A stretch of DNA of 64,000 nt from Cryptomeria japonica (Eukaryota > Streptophyta > Pinopsida > Cupressales > Cupressaceae): positions 695,464,083-695,528,082 of the forward strand of contig NC_081412.1 in the NCBI RefSeq assembly GCF_030272615.1, written 5' to 3'. Both the position numbers and the translations under genes were made by a program. Below, in pieces: positions 11,543 through 24,063 of this stretch (positions within the stretch are counted from its first letter, which is position 1; the number at the start of each line of letters is the position of its first letter). Below the pieces are notes generated by a model. It searched no databases and was not told where the DNA came from. It was given only the letters and a program-made list of their open reading frames with translations.

Positions 11543-13083
11543 TGATAGTTCTGATACTTAATATAAGTATAGATCCATTGGCCAACAAGATTAGAGGGGG
11601 GGGTGAATCATACAAACTTAATCATCCATAAAAACATTAGATTCAACCACGGCAACATATACTTCAGTAATATAACCAAAACTGTCAAACATGCAAACTC
11701 AAAAGCATATGAACATCATAAACCTCATAACACCAGATTTAACGTGGAAACCCAAATAGGGAAAAAAACCAGTATGGGATTTTGGACCCACTAAGAAATA
11801 TACTCTTCTAGAGTATGCTCGGTTAAAAGCAAATCCTATTAAAGATTACAAACACATTGCTAGATGTGACCTGGTTAAGGGATTTCCCTCAGATCTGTTA
11901 GGATCTTCACCTTGTTAGAAGTGACCTTGTTAGAGGATTTCAAACACTCAATCAGAATGTCACCTTGCTAGAGGGTTTTACATATAAGACTGTTAAGTCC
12001 ACTCAGTTAAGAGATTTTCTGTCACTTTCACAAAATAACAGTAATAAAAATCTATCTGCAACTTCACATCTAAAATGCTAAAGCAAATTCCTATTTGTTC
12101 AATACAATCTAGACATATAACTAATCTGTTGGGCTTCTATACTCTATTATTCTAACAGGTCTTCAAGCTTTTGTGCTCGGTAATCACTATGTAGCATCCC
12201 TGTGCATACACTTTCCCGCATACATTGTTTATCAATAGTTTCCTATTTATAAACAATTAGATAACCACTTAATCTCCTTGATCATATTTCCCATGATCAA
12301 TAATAGCCATCAGATCTTCTATCCTGTCCAGGTTCAATGCATCTTTCGATCTGACAATGTTTTACCCCACCTTGGAACTTGTATAATAGTCTTGGAACTT
12401 GTGCCAGGGTATTGCGGTTCAATCTGAGCTATAGTTCTTTATGTTGACTTTCCTTTGCCTTAGATTCATTAACAAACTTCATTCACGGCTCACCAATCAT
12501 TTAATCCACTCTAGCTCATCAGCTTCCTTCATTAAATACCGCATGTAAACATTTAATACATTTTGTTATAGCTTGGTTACAACTCGGTAACAACTTGATG
12601 AATACTAAACTTCACTCGGTAGACATTCCGCCTTCATTAACCGATAGCGATAACCTTAGGGTTTATCGACTAGGTTCCTTAGTGTTTATCGACTAGGTTC
12701 TTTGCTTGATAACATAGTATGGTATTAACCTTTACATTTTACAACATATGTATAATGTTAAAACAATCTAAAACATCATGATCTCATCATTGTCTAACTC
12801 GGTAGTAGTTTCCCATTGAATACCTTATTCTTCCCCTTATTCATCATATTATTTCCTGTGTCTTTTACCAACATCTTTATAATCTTCATATCATACTTCT
12901 CAAGATATGGCAACATCATACTGAATTAGAAAATCAATTTCTTGACATCAATGACAAAATAATAATATCAAGATATTAAAACATCTTTAATTAGTTATAT
13001 CCATAATCATCAACAACCTTCTCAATATCCTTATGAAATGCCAACAATCTTTCATTGTCTGTTATAATGCTATATTGCCAACA
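11543..13083 (-). repeat. Copia-B 3' LTR
   Basis: Matches 22510-24058 with a few percent visible differences. It contains an AACCCAAATAGG...AAACC...TATGGGAT block at 11739-11790, shared with the other copia LTRs here, and a run of CTCGGTAA/CCGATAG words near 12600-12700. Confidence 0.93.
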
Positions 13084-13097
13084 ATCTCCCCCTTTGG
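13084..13097 (-). promoter_or_regulatory. Copia-B polypurine tract
   Basis: Minus strand reads CCAAAGGGGGAGAT immediately before the 3' LTR start TGTTGGCAA. The 430 bp between it and the pol stop (13098-13514) hold nothing recognisable. Confidence 0.75.
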
Positions 13098-13514
13098 CAT
13101 TAATGGCAAAACCAATTGATTTGACCTTAAAAGATTTAGATTGTTGTGATTCTAAAATGTTGAAATGCTCTCCCCCATACAGTAGACTTCTCCTAATTTC
13201 TTCAGTCTTCTTCCTTGATAGATCTTCTCTTAGTCTTCTCTTCTTTATAGTAGTCTTCTCCCCCTTTGTAGGTCTTCTCCCCCTTTGACAATAATGCCAA
13301 AAAGTAAAGAACTAAAACATAATTGCTTGCTATAAGAAGTTATTTCCTCCTGTTGTGTATCAACCGAGTCTTGGTTAGAGCATTTGTCTTCAATTCTTGT
13401 TCTCTGTAATAATTCCTGTACACCTTTAGAAAACATCCTAAAGTGTATAAATCAACATCAACTCCCAAAAGATATTCGATAGAGTCATCGGATTGATGCT
13501 TTCACCAAACTTAG

Positions 13515-16500
13515 TCAGTGAGTAGAAGATAGGGGTAGGACCCCTAACTTACTTCTATGATATTCAAAAGTGTCCTTTGGTAGTGGTTTGGTGAAGATAT
13601 CTTCTATTTGCTCCTTTTTGCTAACATACTCCAACACCACTTTCTTCTCTTGAGCTTCTTCTCTAAGATAATGATATTTGATAAAGATGTGCTTTGTCTT
13701 AGAGTGCATAACAAGATTATTTGAAATATTAATGGCACTAGTATTGTCACAGAATATAGTTACTGGCTCGGTAACTTTCTCATTTATACCTTCCAACAGT
13801 TGTTTGATCCACGCAATGTTGGTACAATTCAGTGCTGTAGCAACGTATTCAGCTTCTGCTGTTGACTGTGAAACACAACCTTGTTTCTTGCTAAGCCAAC
13901 TCACTAGTCTTTCTCCTAAAAAGAAAGCTCCTCCACTTGTTCTTTTTCTGTCATCAATGTTGCCTGCCTAATCAGCATCAGTATAAACTTTTAAATCAAA
14001 ATCATTTCCTTTCTGATATACTAAGCCATAATCCTCAGTGTCTTTCAAGTATCTAAAAATTCTTTTGATTGTTGTCATGTGTGTTTCCTTAGGATCTGCA
14101 GAGAATCTTGCAACTATACCTACTACATGTGCTATGTCTGGTCTACTATGAACAACATATTGTAGTTTTCCAATCATGGATCGGTAGAGTGTCTCATCAA
14201 TAGATGCAGATTCATCATTTTTTGACAATTTACAGTTGGTAGTCATAGGAGTACTTACTGGTTTTGAATCCTCCATTCCAAATTTCTTCAAGATTTCCTT
14301 TATGTACTTGAATTGAGAAATGAAAATCTCATTTTTCATTTGCAGTATTTGTAAACCTATAAAATACTTTATCTCACTGATTAATTACATCTCAAATTCT
14401 TTGCTCATTTCATTTCCAAAGTTCTTGCATAAAGAGTCATTTCCACAAAATATAATATCATCAACAAATATGGCTGAGATTAGTATTCCATTTTCATCAT
14501 TCTTCATGTACATGTTGTTGTTCTCACTTGTCCTTATAAAACCAATCTTAATCAAATAAGAGTGCAATCTTTCATACCATGCTCTTGGTGCTTGTTTCAA
14601 ACCATATAAAGCTTTGTTCAATTTACATACCTGATCTTTATTATTGTCTTCAACAAATCCTTTAGGTTGTCCAATGAAAACTTCTTCTTCTAATATTCTA
14701 GTCAGAAATGCAGATTTAACATCCATTTGATATACCTTGAAGTTCTTGAAAGTAGCATAGGCCAACAATGTTCTTACTCCTTCAAGTCTAGCAATAGGTG
14801 CAAAAGTTTCACCATAATCAATTCCTTCTTCTTGAGCATAACCTTTGCAAACTAGTCTTGCTTTGTTTCGAATGACTTCTCCTTTTTCATTTAGCTTGTT
14901 TCTGAAAATCCACTTTATATCGATTACATTTTTGTCCTTCGGTCTTGGGATTAGTGTCCATGTGTCATTCTTCTTGATTTGATCAATCTCTTCTGTCATA
15001 GCATTTACCAAATCTTCACTGTTAAATGCCTCTTTCACTATTCTTGGTTCAAATTTAGATATCAAACATGTGTTTTGTCTCAATTTGTTCCTTGTCATCG
15101 CTGGATCATCCTTATCTCCTATAATCTAACTTGGTGCATGATGTCTTTTGACATATTTGGCTAATATAGGCTCGGTAGGATCTGTATGATCTTCTTCATC
15201 ACTCGATAACTGGATATTCTCTTCATTTTCTTCAACAGTCTTCTTAGTATGACTTCTTGGTTGAACATAGACAAATTCATCATAGTTTTCTGGTTCCTTG
15301 GAATTTCCTTCATCATTTCTTTCTGCAAATTCATCAATTTTCACATTTGCACTTTCTACTATTTTGTTAGATGATTTGATCAGACATTTAAATGCTTTGC
15401 TTCTAGAAGAATAACCTAGAAATGTTCCTTCTTCACTTTTTTGATCAAACTTGCCATTTCTATCATCTTTATGAACATAGCATCTACTTCCAAAGATTTT
15501 AAAATAACTAACATTAGGTTTCTTATCATACCAGATTTCATATGGTGTCTTTAAAGTACCTTTCTTCAATTGAACTCAGTTCAAGGTGTAAACTACTGTG
15601 CTTATTGCTTCTCTCCAAAATGTTTGTGGAACCTTCTTTTCAATCATCAGTGTTCTAGCACAATCCACAATAGATCTATTTCTTCTTTCAGCTATTCCAT
15701 TCTGCTGTGGAGTTCTCAGTGCAGAGACTTGTCTTTTAATACCATGATCATTTCAAAATAAGTTGAACTCATCAGATGTGAACTCTCCTCCTCTATCTGA
15801 TCTAAGACATTTCAGTTGTCTTTCTGTTTCATTTTCAACTCTTTCCTTGTACCATTTAAACATTTGAAAAGCTTCTAATTTTTCTTTTAGAAATATTACT
15901 GACATCATCCTTGAATAGTCATCCACAAATAATATGAAATACTTATCACCATAATAACTTTGAATTTTCATAGGACCACAAAGATCAGTATGCACTAGTT
16001 CTAAAATTCCCTTAGAAGTGTAAGACTTACTTGTAAAGCTTGATCTTGACATCTTACCCATCTAGCATCCTCGACACATAGCATTCTTAGGTTTTTCAAG
16101 ACTCGGTAGACCTCTTACTCCGTGTTTCTTACTTATTTTCATTAGATTATCAAAATTTACATGACAAAACCTTTTATGCCATAACCAAGTATCATCAATC
16201 TTTGCATGCAAACACTTATTTTGAGTTGAGACAAGGTGAAATGTGTTACCTTTTGTTTGTGTCCCAGTAGCAGCTAACTTTCCATTCTTGTCATGAACTT
16301 TGACAATTCCTTTCTAAAATTCTATTCGGTAACCTATGTTGTTTAGCTGTGCTACACTCAACAAATTGTATTTCAAACCTTCAACCCAATAAACATCATT
16401 ACATCTTGCATTATCAAGAAGTGTTATAGATCCTTTACCTCTTACCGGACATGGTGCATCATTACCAAATCTAACATAGCCTCCATCATAATCTTCTAAC

Positions 16501-16541
16501 ATAACAAACTTGTGTTTATCTCCTGTCATATGATGTGACAT
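13515..16541 (-). pseudogene. Copia-B pol: protease, integrase, reverse transcriptase, RNase H
   Basis: One minus-strand frame runs 16541-13515 with in-frame stops at 16314, 16062, 15753, about 15585, 15126, 14385 and 13968. Domains in order: protease end with SHHMTGD (16540); gag-pre-integrase HKRFCHVNF near 16150; integrase with HTDLCGPM, VDDYSRMM and RSDRGGEF (about 16000-15790); RT with NKARLVCKGYAQEEGIDY (14860), VYQMDVKSAFL (14725), YGLKQAPRAWY (14590) and the catalytic FVDDI (14465); RNase H with DAD (13975), STAEAEYVA (13845) and LVMHSKTKHI. The protease active site is split by a one-base loss at about 16540: the DSG codons lie in another frame just upstream. Several stops sit where copia proteins have Gln, Arg or Trp, for example DAD-stop-AG for DADWAG. 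Confidence 0.92.
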
Positions 16542-16759
16542 CCACTATCTATAATCCAAGAATCATTAGTGTTTATGTGAGATATTAGGGCTTTTTCTTC
16601 ATACCTTTCTTCATCTAATCCATCCTTGATAGCCACATAAACTACTTCCTCTGTATCAGTCTCATCTGATTTATCATCATTAGATTCCTCATCAGCAATT
16701 AAGCATGTCTTTTGATCTCTTCTTCTGAAGTCTTGGTGTCTTCTGTAATGATTATCTTT

Positions 16760-17020
16760 CTATCTATCATCTTGGTAATTTCTCTTTTCAATAAAATCTT
16801 TGTCAGGACAGTTAGAAGCCATGTGTCCTATCTTATCACAATTGAAACATTTCAAAGGTAGTTTTCCTTTATACTTACCTTTGCCTCTCGGTAACCTTTT
16901 GGCTAATAGTGCTTCAAACTCTTCTTTCTTTCTGATTTCCTCATACAGTTTGTGTACTTCTTCCATGTTCTTCCAAAATCTTTCACTTGCTCCACTGTGA
17001 TCTCCTTCAGAGTACTTATA
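16760..17020 (-). pseudogene. Copia-B gag, C-terminal part with CCHC zinc knuckle
   Basis: Continues gag from the far side of the solo LTR. EEVHKLYEEIRKKEEFEALL is helical, followed by a basic GKGKYKGK stretch and one intact CCHC knuckle, CFNCDKIGHMASNC, near 16800-16840. The knuckle would bind element RNA during packaging. Between 16542 and 16760 the frame continues poorly towards the protease, with an acidic Asp/Glu/Ser-rich linker. Confidence 0.85.
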
Positions 17021-17025
17021 ATTTC

Positions 17026-20000
17026 TGTAATGCCCCGCCAGGAAACCCCTAAGGGTTTAAGTTAAAAACACTCAAATAGAGTGTAAATTTTTTTTTTTTA
17101 AAATAATAATTAAGAGCGTTAATGAAAAGTTACAACATTAAGATAGTTTGAAGTTAACTCAGTTCATAATTAGACACAACATTAAGATACATTGGAGTTA
17201 TCTGACAACTTAGATATCACAGCGGAAGGCTAAAACGATCCTAAGGAGTTTCCCAACGCGATTACATAACCTCACACCTAACTCAACTTGCGTCATTAGA
17301 TCCATTAAACTGGATATTTAAATTACGAGATAATGCATAGATCTTGATTAAATATGTGCTCAATGGTTTGACACCTTATAACTTTAGGAAGCGTTCAATT
17401 ACTTTGGTTGGTGAGGAGGCCATCGAGAGGTTAATTACTCAATGCACTTTAATTCATAATTTCATTAGGAGGCCTCTCAATAGGTTCAAGCGTTTTAAAT
17501 ATAACAAAGTTCATTCATTAGGGTTTTAAGATAACCATCCACACTTGACATCGTCCTTTAATGCTATAAATATGCTTAACGGGATTCATTCGTTTAGGGT
17601 TAAACTACGATTAGTAAAACGAGGATTCCATCATTTGATTTTAAAGTATTCACCCACATTTGATATATATTTCTTGAATATTAAAAGGTATGGTTAATAG
17701 GAAGAATTTCGCCCCTTAAGGATTGACTACAATTAATAGAGGGAGGTCCCTTCATTTGCTTGATGCATAGCCAACTCATGAGTTGAAGTACTTGTATGAA
17801 AGGTATGATGTGAGTAGCCATGGGATACCTTCGAAGTTTTAATAATGCAAATAAATGGACTAATTTCATTAAGAAGGATATGCATTAGGACACACGAGAA
17901 CATCCTTTAAATTAAAGTATCGTTAACTGGATGACATTCATCATTTCAAGATTAGAGTAATAAGATCATAATGACGTTCTTCTATTAGGATTTAAAATAC
18001 AATTATCTTATTGCATATCTCTTTTTTTGTTAAATGAAATTAATAGGAGAGAGATACTTTTACTAAGATTTAATGTATAAACAACAATTCAATTATTTCC
18101 CATTCTAGTTCAATTTTAGCAAACATGAGGGATTCCTTTTATAAGGATTAACATATGGGTTTTCTAGTTGAGTTCACCCAGTTATAGAAATAATCTGGTG
18201 AGAGTTATTGATTATAATTACAACATAAATTACTAAGTATATTCCTCCAATATACAACATGAATACCTAATTGAGTCCACACGATTATCAAATTAATCTG
18301 GTGAGGATTATTGTTAAGATTAAAACGTGAAATAACTTAACGAATTCATCCAATGTAATGAAACATAATTGACATGGCGTGATTCATTTACTAAGGTAAA
18401 AAGCTAGATATTTATATGATGTTCATCTTTTAGATTTCAATCTAAGAATTGTGACATAAATTTTAACTTTGTTTCCTTTTTACATTCATTCCATTTATAT
18501 ACTTAATAACAAGTTAATCCAATAATGTAATCTAGCAAGGTTCTTTCCATTATTACTACGTTTAATTAACCTTATCAAAATACTCCTTTCCACAAATTTA
18601 ATTACAATATCTTAAATACTTGCCATAATCATAATTCACAATGTTTTATGAACTTAAATAACTACATTTATCCGGGTGAATAATGTTATACACTTAAATT
18701 TGAATTCATTTAATTTACACCATACACTTATGCAAGAATACAACTATTCAAGATAATTTAAAACATAAAACAAAGTACGCTATAAACATCGCATAACACA
18801 GATATGATCTCGGAGTTCACCCCTAATGGGCTACATCTCCGGGTCTGCTCAACTGCAAGACCCCTTTGGTATTTAATATAGTTAAAATTACATATTTACA
18901 TGTCTTTACAACTCTGCCTTTTAGGCGAACATATACACTATTCAGCATCTACCTCGTTAGATTATTACATAGTGATCCCTTTTAAAAGCGGGTCAATTTG
19001 AATCATAACAAAAGAAAACAAACAAACCTAGATTCTCTTGTTTGACGGTAGCCTAACTAGGGGCTTGACCGACTTATAACCAACCACTATCACAACAAGT
19101 CTTACCATTACATAACCAAATTCTATTATATAAATTTAAACCTACATAGGCAATTATCCGGTAGAGATGTTCGTTTACCATATCTGTCTAACCATTAATG
19201 TCGATCAAGTTTACGGATTTGATAATTTAACTTATATTTAAAAATTCGTATTGGTCCACCATAACTATTTCGTCCATGTTAATAATAAGTATTAACTCGA
19301 GTATGATGTAATCATTATGAAATTTAAAACTTTTATTGGAGTATGGATTTTCTATATGTTGATTCTCTAAAATTCCAAATATATTATTTACTAATTTGAA
19401 ATTAAATAAGATAAGAACTGAATTTAAGATTAGATAATATCAAGGAGACTGGATTTTAAAATCCCTTATACTAATTTTAAATTCATTTATTAATATGAAT
19501 TCTTCCTTGTTTTTTTTTTGTTTTTTTTATACATTACATGCATATATCTCTCTTTTTTTTTTTAAGACATTATTCACTAAAATAAAATCCTCAACTCCTT
19601 TTTTTTTTAAAATACAATATTGCTTAAAATCAATTCACATCACTAAGCATCTCTTTTTTTTTATTAATGCCATGAAAACCCCATAAAAAAAAATGAGTTT
19701 TAAACATACTTAAAATACTAAGCAAACATAACATAAAAAAAAAACATTTTAAAAAAAATTAGCCAAACCCTAGGGCCCTGCGAAACCCCACTGTGGGACG
19801 CAGGTCCCTGCGAGCCACACTGTGGTTTCGCAGGGTTCCCTGCGGGCCACAGCGTGGACGTAGGTCCCTGCGAGCCACACTGTGGTTTCGCAGGGTTCCC
19901 TGCGGGCCACACTGTGGTTTTCGCAGGGTTCCCTATGGCTACGGCGGCGCCGCGGGGAAGGGGACGGGTCGAGCTTCGGCTCCCCCCCCCATAAACCCTA

Positions 20001-21767
20001 AATAAATTTCATTTTTTTGTTTTCGTTTTAAATTTTATTTTTATTTTTCTTTTGTAAACTTTCACAGTTTGAAACAAATTGTTTTTGAATAAGAACATTG
20101 AAAGAAAAATCATGCACAGACGCAGCCATTCCTTCCTTTTTTTTTTGTGTTCCTTTTTCTTTTCCAGACTGACCAAAATAACAGAATGGGGAAGAATTTC
20201 CAAATAACAGTTCATGATTTTTCCCCAAACACAACAAAAATGCACAAAAAAAAACTCTTAGATAGATAAGATTTCTAGCTCATAAGACAGTAACAAAAAT
20301 CTTGATCCAATGACCACCATAATTTCAAACAAGAACTCAGATTTCTTTAAGGAGAATCAAACATATTTCTTTTGGTTTCAAATGAAATAGAAGATAACAA
20401 GAGACCTACCTCCATCAGCATTCCTGGCATGAATTTGATGGAGAGCTCCACCTGCAACTCCAAGCAAGAGATCTCCCTTCTTTTTTTTCCAAAAACCATG
20501 TTTTTCCAAAAAAAATGACCAAAAGCCAAGCACCCCCAAAATGTTTTCAAAACTAGGTTAAAAAGTGAAACCCTAATTTTGCCCTAATTTTCAATTTCGA
20601 AATTAGGCATTTTTTTTTTTAAAAAATAAAATGGATGAAAAATGGAAACCTCTTATTCAATCCCTCTTATTCATTTTTCCTTTAAAATTAAAAAAAGATT
20701 GCATTTCTTATTGCGTTTTTAAATTTTAATTTCTCACTATAAATTTTAGGCCTACTTTTATAATTCGGAACTATTGACCGGGTAAGGCGTTTTGATTAAT
20801 TTAATTTTCTAAAAATCAATCTTTTTATACTATATCCACTTTACAAGTAAAAAGGAAATAATTTCTTTTAAATAATAATAATTTACCATTTTTCTTCCAA
20901 AATGCGAAAATGAGTAATTTATTTCTATCTCCCAAATGACTTTAAATTTTTCCTTTCCAAAACGCATAACTCATTAAATTCATTATTTTAAAATTAGCTA
21001 TTAAATTATCTCGCTGTAACATAATAAAGCGACATTTTTAAATAAACGACTAATCTAATGCAAGAGTCTTATTTATTCTAATTTCTCAACTACAAATGCG
21101 TAAGTGGGCACACTAACCCAAGTTAAATACCTTAAGCTTGCTACAATAATAATTAAAGCAATCTCTTAAGCTAACGATTAATCGTATAAAGAAACTACCT
21201 ATTTAAATTTCTATATCACTAATGTGTACGTCTACTCATTAAATTGAATTTACCACTAGGATAACAAACTTCACTTACCTCGCGCAAGGCACGCAAATCG
21301 AGGAAGTCCTCCAAATCTCTTGACACGCATCCCAATGAAAAGCAAGCCCCATGAATCCACGCACGATGCTCACCTAACAATGGCTAAGGCAAGACAAGAG
21401 TTATATGACCACCAAATCCGAATTCTAAAGATGAAGGAGGCATACTCAACCTTGCAAATCCCAAAGGAGATGAACCTTGCCTTAGGCGGAGTCGTACCTG
21501 AAATCTCCTGCACTCATGAATCATGCAAGCATACATATACATATACATATTCAATGAAGGCGTTAGCTCAAGATTTATCACAAGGGTTAGGAACAATTAC
21601 ATTTACACGAGAATCGATGCAAAAGCACAATAATAAGTATGCACAGTTATTTATATTATCTAAACTACACATTTCACCATGGTTAACCTACCATTCAAGA
21701 ATGCCACATAGGAAGTCAATTAGGGTCAAACGGGCTTTACAAGACTAACTAGGGTATGGGCATTACA
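17026..21767. mobile_element. Solo LTR of a Del/Tekay-like gypsy, 4742 bp
   Basis: The ends are exact inverted copies, TGTAATGCCC at 17026 and GGGCATTACA ending at 21767, flanked by a perfect 5-bp duplication ATTTC (17021-17025, 21768-21772). Ends of the TGTAAxxCCC form are typical of Del/Tekay chromovirus LTRs. No PBS, PPT, gag or pol is present, so this is one LTR left after recombination between two. It splits Copia-B gag. Long T runs lie at 19500-19660 and a GC-rich tandem repeat at 19800-19920. Length is high for a plant LTR, though multi-kb LTRs are known in this group. Confidence 0.85.
19801..19920. repeat. GC-rich 60-bp tandem repeat inside the solo LTR
   Basis: Two units of exactly 60 bp (19801-19860, 19861-19920), each with CCCTGCGAGCCACACTGTGG and TTTCGCAGGGTTCCCTGCGG. 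A further half unit lies on either side (19770-19800 and 19910-19940). It is an island of high GC in an AT-rich LTR. The CGCAGGG and CCCTGCG words can pair, so each unit can form a hairpin. Confidence 0.85.
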
Positions 21768-21772
21768 ATTTC

Positions 21773-22445
21773 TTTCATTGTAATCATTAGATTCATTAAG
21801 ATGCAAAGAACTAAATGCAGATTCAACTTTGTTTACCGAAGATCCACTGTTATCAAAATTAATTAACTCAAATGCATGTAGCTTACCAATAGTAGCATCT
21901 AAAGAAACTGGCATATTAGGTATAGACCTCAATTCATTGATTACAAAAACTCGGATTGCATAAGCTAGTAGAAGGGTTCTTAACAACTTACTTGTTATAT
22001 CCTTTTCTTCAATAGTTCCACCTGCTCCTTTGATTGGATTGACAATCTCCTTTAGTCTTGTATTGTACTGAGTTATGTTCTCACCTTCATTCATCCTCAT
22101 AGATTCAAGTTGTCCTCTCAGACTGTCTACTTTTTCTCTTTGAACATGTTCATCTCCTCCATATACTAATATGAGTTTATCCCACATTGCCTTTGCATCA
22201 TTGCAGCCTTCTAGATCATTAAACTCTGAATCAGTCAATGTAGATGTTATTTCAATCATTTCTTGAATATGTTCTTGCTTTGCCTTTATCTCTTCCATAG
22301 TCAATGGATAGGTGCTCAGTGCGACAAAATCATTCTCTAGATAGTATACATCATATTCTCCAACTCTTGATAGATGTAGCTTCATCCTTTTCTACCATGT
22401 AGAGAAACTTGACTTGTTTAGCTTCGGTGCATCCCTCTTATACAT
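21773..22445 (-). pseudogene. Copia-B gag, N-terminal part
   Basis: Starts at the ATG at 22445 (MYKRDAPKLNKSSFSTW), with an in-frame TAG at 22392-22394 where related gags have Gln. The frame then runs open to the solo LTR. It shows the copia gag core: DAKAMWDKLILVYGG near 22195, LRGQLESMRMNEGENITQY near 22115 and IEEKDITSKLLRTL near 22010. This is the UBN2-type capsid region that assembles the particle. The native protein continues at 17020. Confidence 0.88.
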
Positions 22446-22495
22446 CTTTGGATCTTTAACTCAAGTGCCTTTAAACTTTCCTTCCAGAGTCCAAA

Positions 22496-22508
22496 GCTCT
22501 GATACCAA
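22496..22508 (-). promoter_or_regulatory. Copia-B primer binding site
   Basis: Minus strand TTGGTATCAGAGC, the standard complement of initiator Met-tRNA 3' end, one base from the 5' LTR. Confidence 0.9.
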
Positions 22509-22509
22509 T

Positions 22510-24058
22510 TGATAGTTCTGATACTTATTATAAGTACAGATCCAATAGCCAACAAGATGAGAGGTGGGGGGTGAATCATACAAACTTAATCATCCATAAA
22601 AACATCAAATTCAACCTCGGTAACATATACTTCAGTAATATAACCAAAACTGTCAAACATGCAAACTCAAAAGCATATGAACATCATAAACCTCATAACA
22701 CTAGATTTAACATGGAAACCCAAATAGAGAAAAACCACTATGGGATTTCGGACGCACTAAGAAATATACTCTTCTAGAGTATGCTCGGTTAAAAGCAAGT
22801 CCTATTAAAGATTACAAACACATTGCTAGATGTGACCCGGTTAAGGGATTTCCCTTAGATCTATTAGGATCTTCACTTTGTTAGAAGTGACCTTGTTAGA
22901 GGATTTCAAACACTCAATCAGAATGTCACCTTGCTAGAGGGTTTTACATATAAGATTGTTAAGTCCACTCGGTTAAGAGATTTTCTGTCACTTTCACAAA
23001 ATAACAGTAATAAAAATCTATCTACAACTTCACATCTAAAATGCTAAAGTAGATTCCTTTTTGTTCAATACAATATAGACATAGAACTAATCTTGTCTAT
23101 CTACTAGGCTTCTATACTCTATTATTCTAACAACTCTTCAAGCTTCTATGCTCGGTAATCACTATGTAGCATCCATGTGCATATACTTGCCCACATACAT
23201 TGTTTATCAACAGTTTCCTATTTATAAACAATTAGATAACCGCTTAATCTCCTTGATCACATTTCCCATGATCAATCATAGCCATCAGATCTTCTATCCT
23301 GTCCAGGTTCAATGCATCTTTCGATCTGAAAACATTTTACCCCACCTTGGAACTTGCATAATAGTCTTGGAACTTGTGCCAGGGTATTGCGGTTCAATCT
23401 GAGCTGTAGATCTTTATGCCAACTTTCCTTTGCCTTATATTCGTTAACAAACTTCATTCATGGCTCACCAATCATTTAATCCTCTCCAGCTCATCAACTT
23501 CCTTCATTAAATACCGCATGTAAACATTTAATACATTTTTTTATAGCTCGGTTACAACTTGGTAACAACTCGGTGAATACTAAACTTCACTCGGTAGACA
23601 TTCCGCCTTCATTAACCGATAGCGATAACCTTAGGGTTTACCGACTAGGTTCCTTAGGGTTTACTGACTAGGTTCTTTGCTTGATAACATAGTATAGTAT
23701 TAACCGTTAGATTTTACAACATATGTATGATGTTAAAACAATCTAAAACATCATGATCTCATCATTGTCTGACTCGGTAGTAGTTGCCCATTGAATATCT
23801 TATTCTTCCCCTTATTCATCATATTCTTTCCCGTGTCTTTCACCGACATCTTTATAATCTTCATATCATACTTCTCAAGATATGGCAACATCATACTGAA
23901 TTAGAAAATCAATTTCTTGACATCAATGACAAGATAATAATATCAAGATAGTAAAACATCTTTAATCAGTTATATCCATAATCATCAACAACCTTCTCAA
24001 TATCCTTATGAAATGCCAACAATCTTTCATTGTCTGCTATAATGCTATATTGCCAACA
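22510..24058 (-). repeat. Copia-B 5' LTR
   Basis: 1549 bp, the partner of 11543-13083. It ends CCAACA on the + strand and is followed by the TCCAT duplication. The shared copia block lies at 22709-22752. Confidence 0.93.
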
Positions 24059-24063
24059 TCCAT

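Larger units (their letters stand above)
11543..24058 (-). mobile_element. Copia-B: Ty1/copia LTR retrotransposon
   Basis: LTRs of 1541 and 1549 bp (TGTTGG...CTATCA on the minus strand), a Met-tRNA PBS, a polypurine tract and a perfect 5-bp duplication TCCAT (11538-11542 and 24059-24063) delimit the element. It inserted into the antisense mobile-domain gene of Gypsy-A. Gag, protease, integrase, RT and RNase H follow in copia order. A 4.7-kb solo LTR interrupts gag. The coding region is dead but almost free of frameshifts. Confidence 0.95.

Noticed and set aside
13245-13436. Short minus-strand frame between Copia-B pol and its 3' LTR
   Set aside because: Lies in the non-coding 3' stretch, with no domain.
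19718-20005. Overlapping frames on both strands in the GC-rich part of the solo LTR
   Set aside because: They arise from the 60-bp tandem repeat (a multiple of three, so frames stay open); the translation is just the repeat.
21320-21748. 142-codon + frame at the right end of the solo LTR
   Set aside because: No recognisable domain, lies wholly inside LTR sequence and runs almost to the LTR end; a chance frame is more likely.
22496-22508. Match to tRNA sequence
   Set aside because: Only the 3'-end complement of Met-tRNA is present, as a retrotransposon primer site; no tRNA gene fold was seen here or at the other primer sites.
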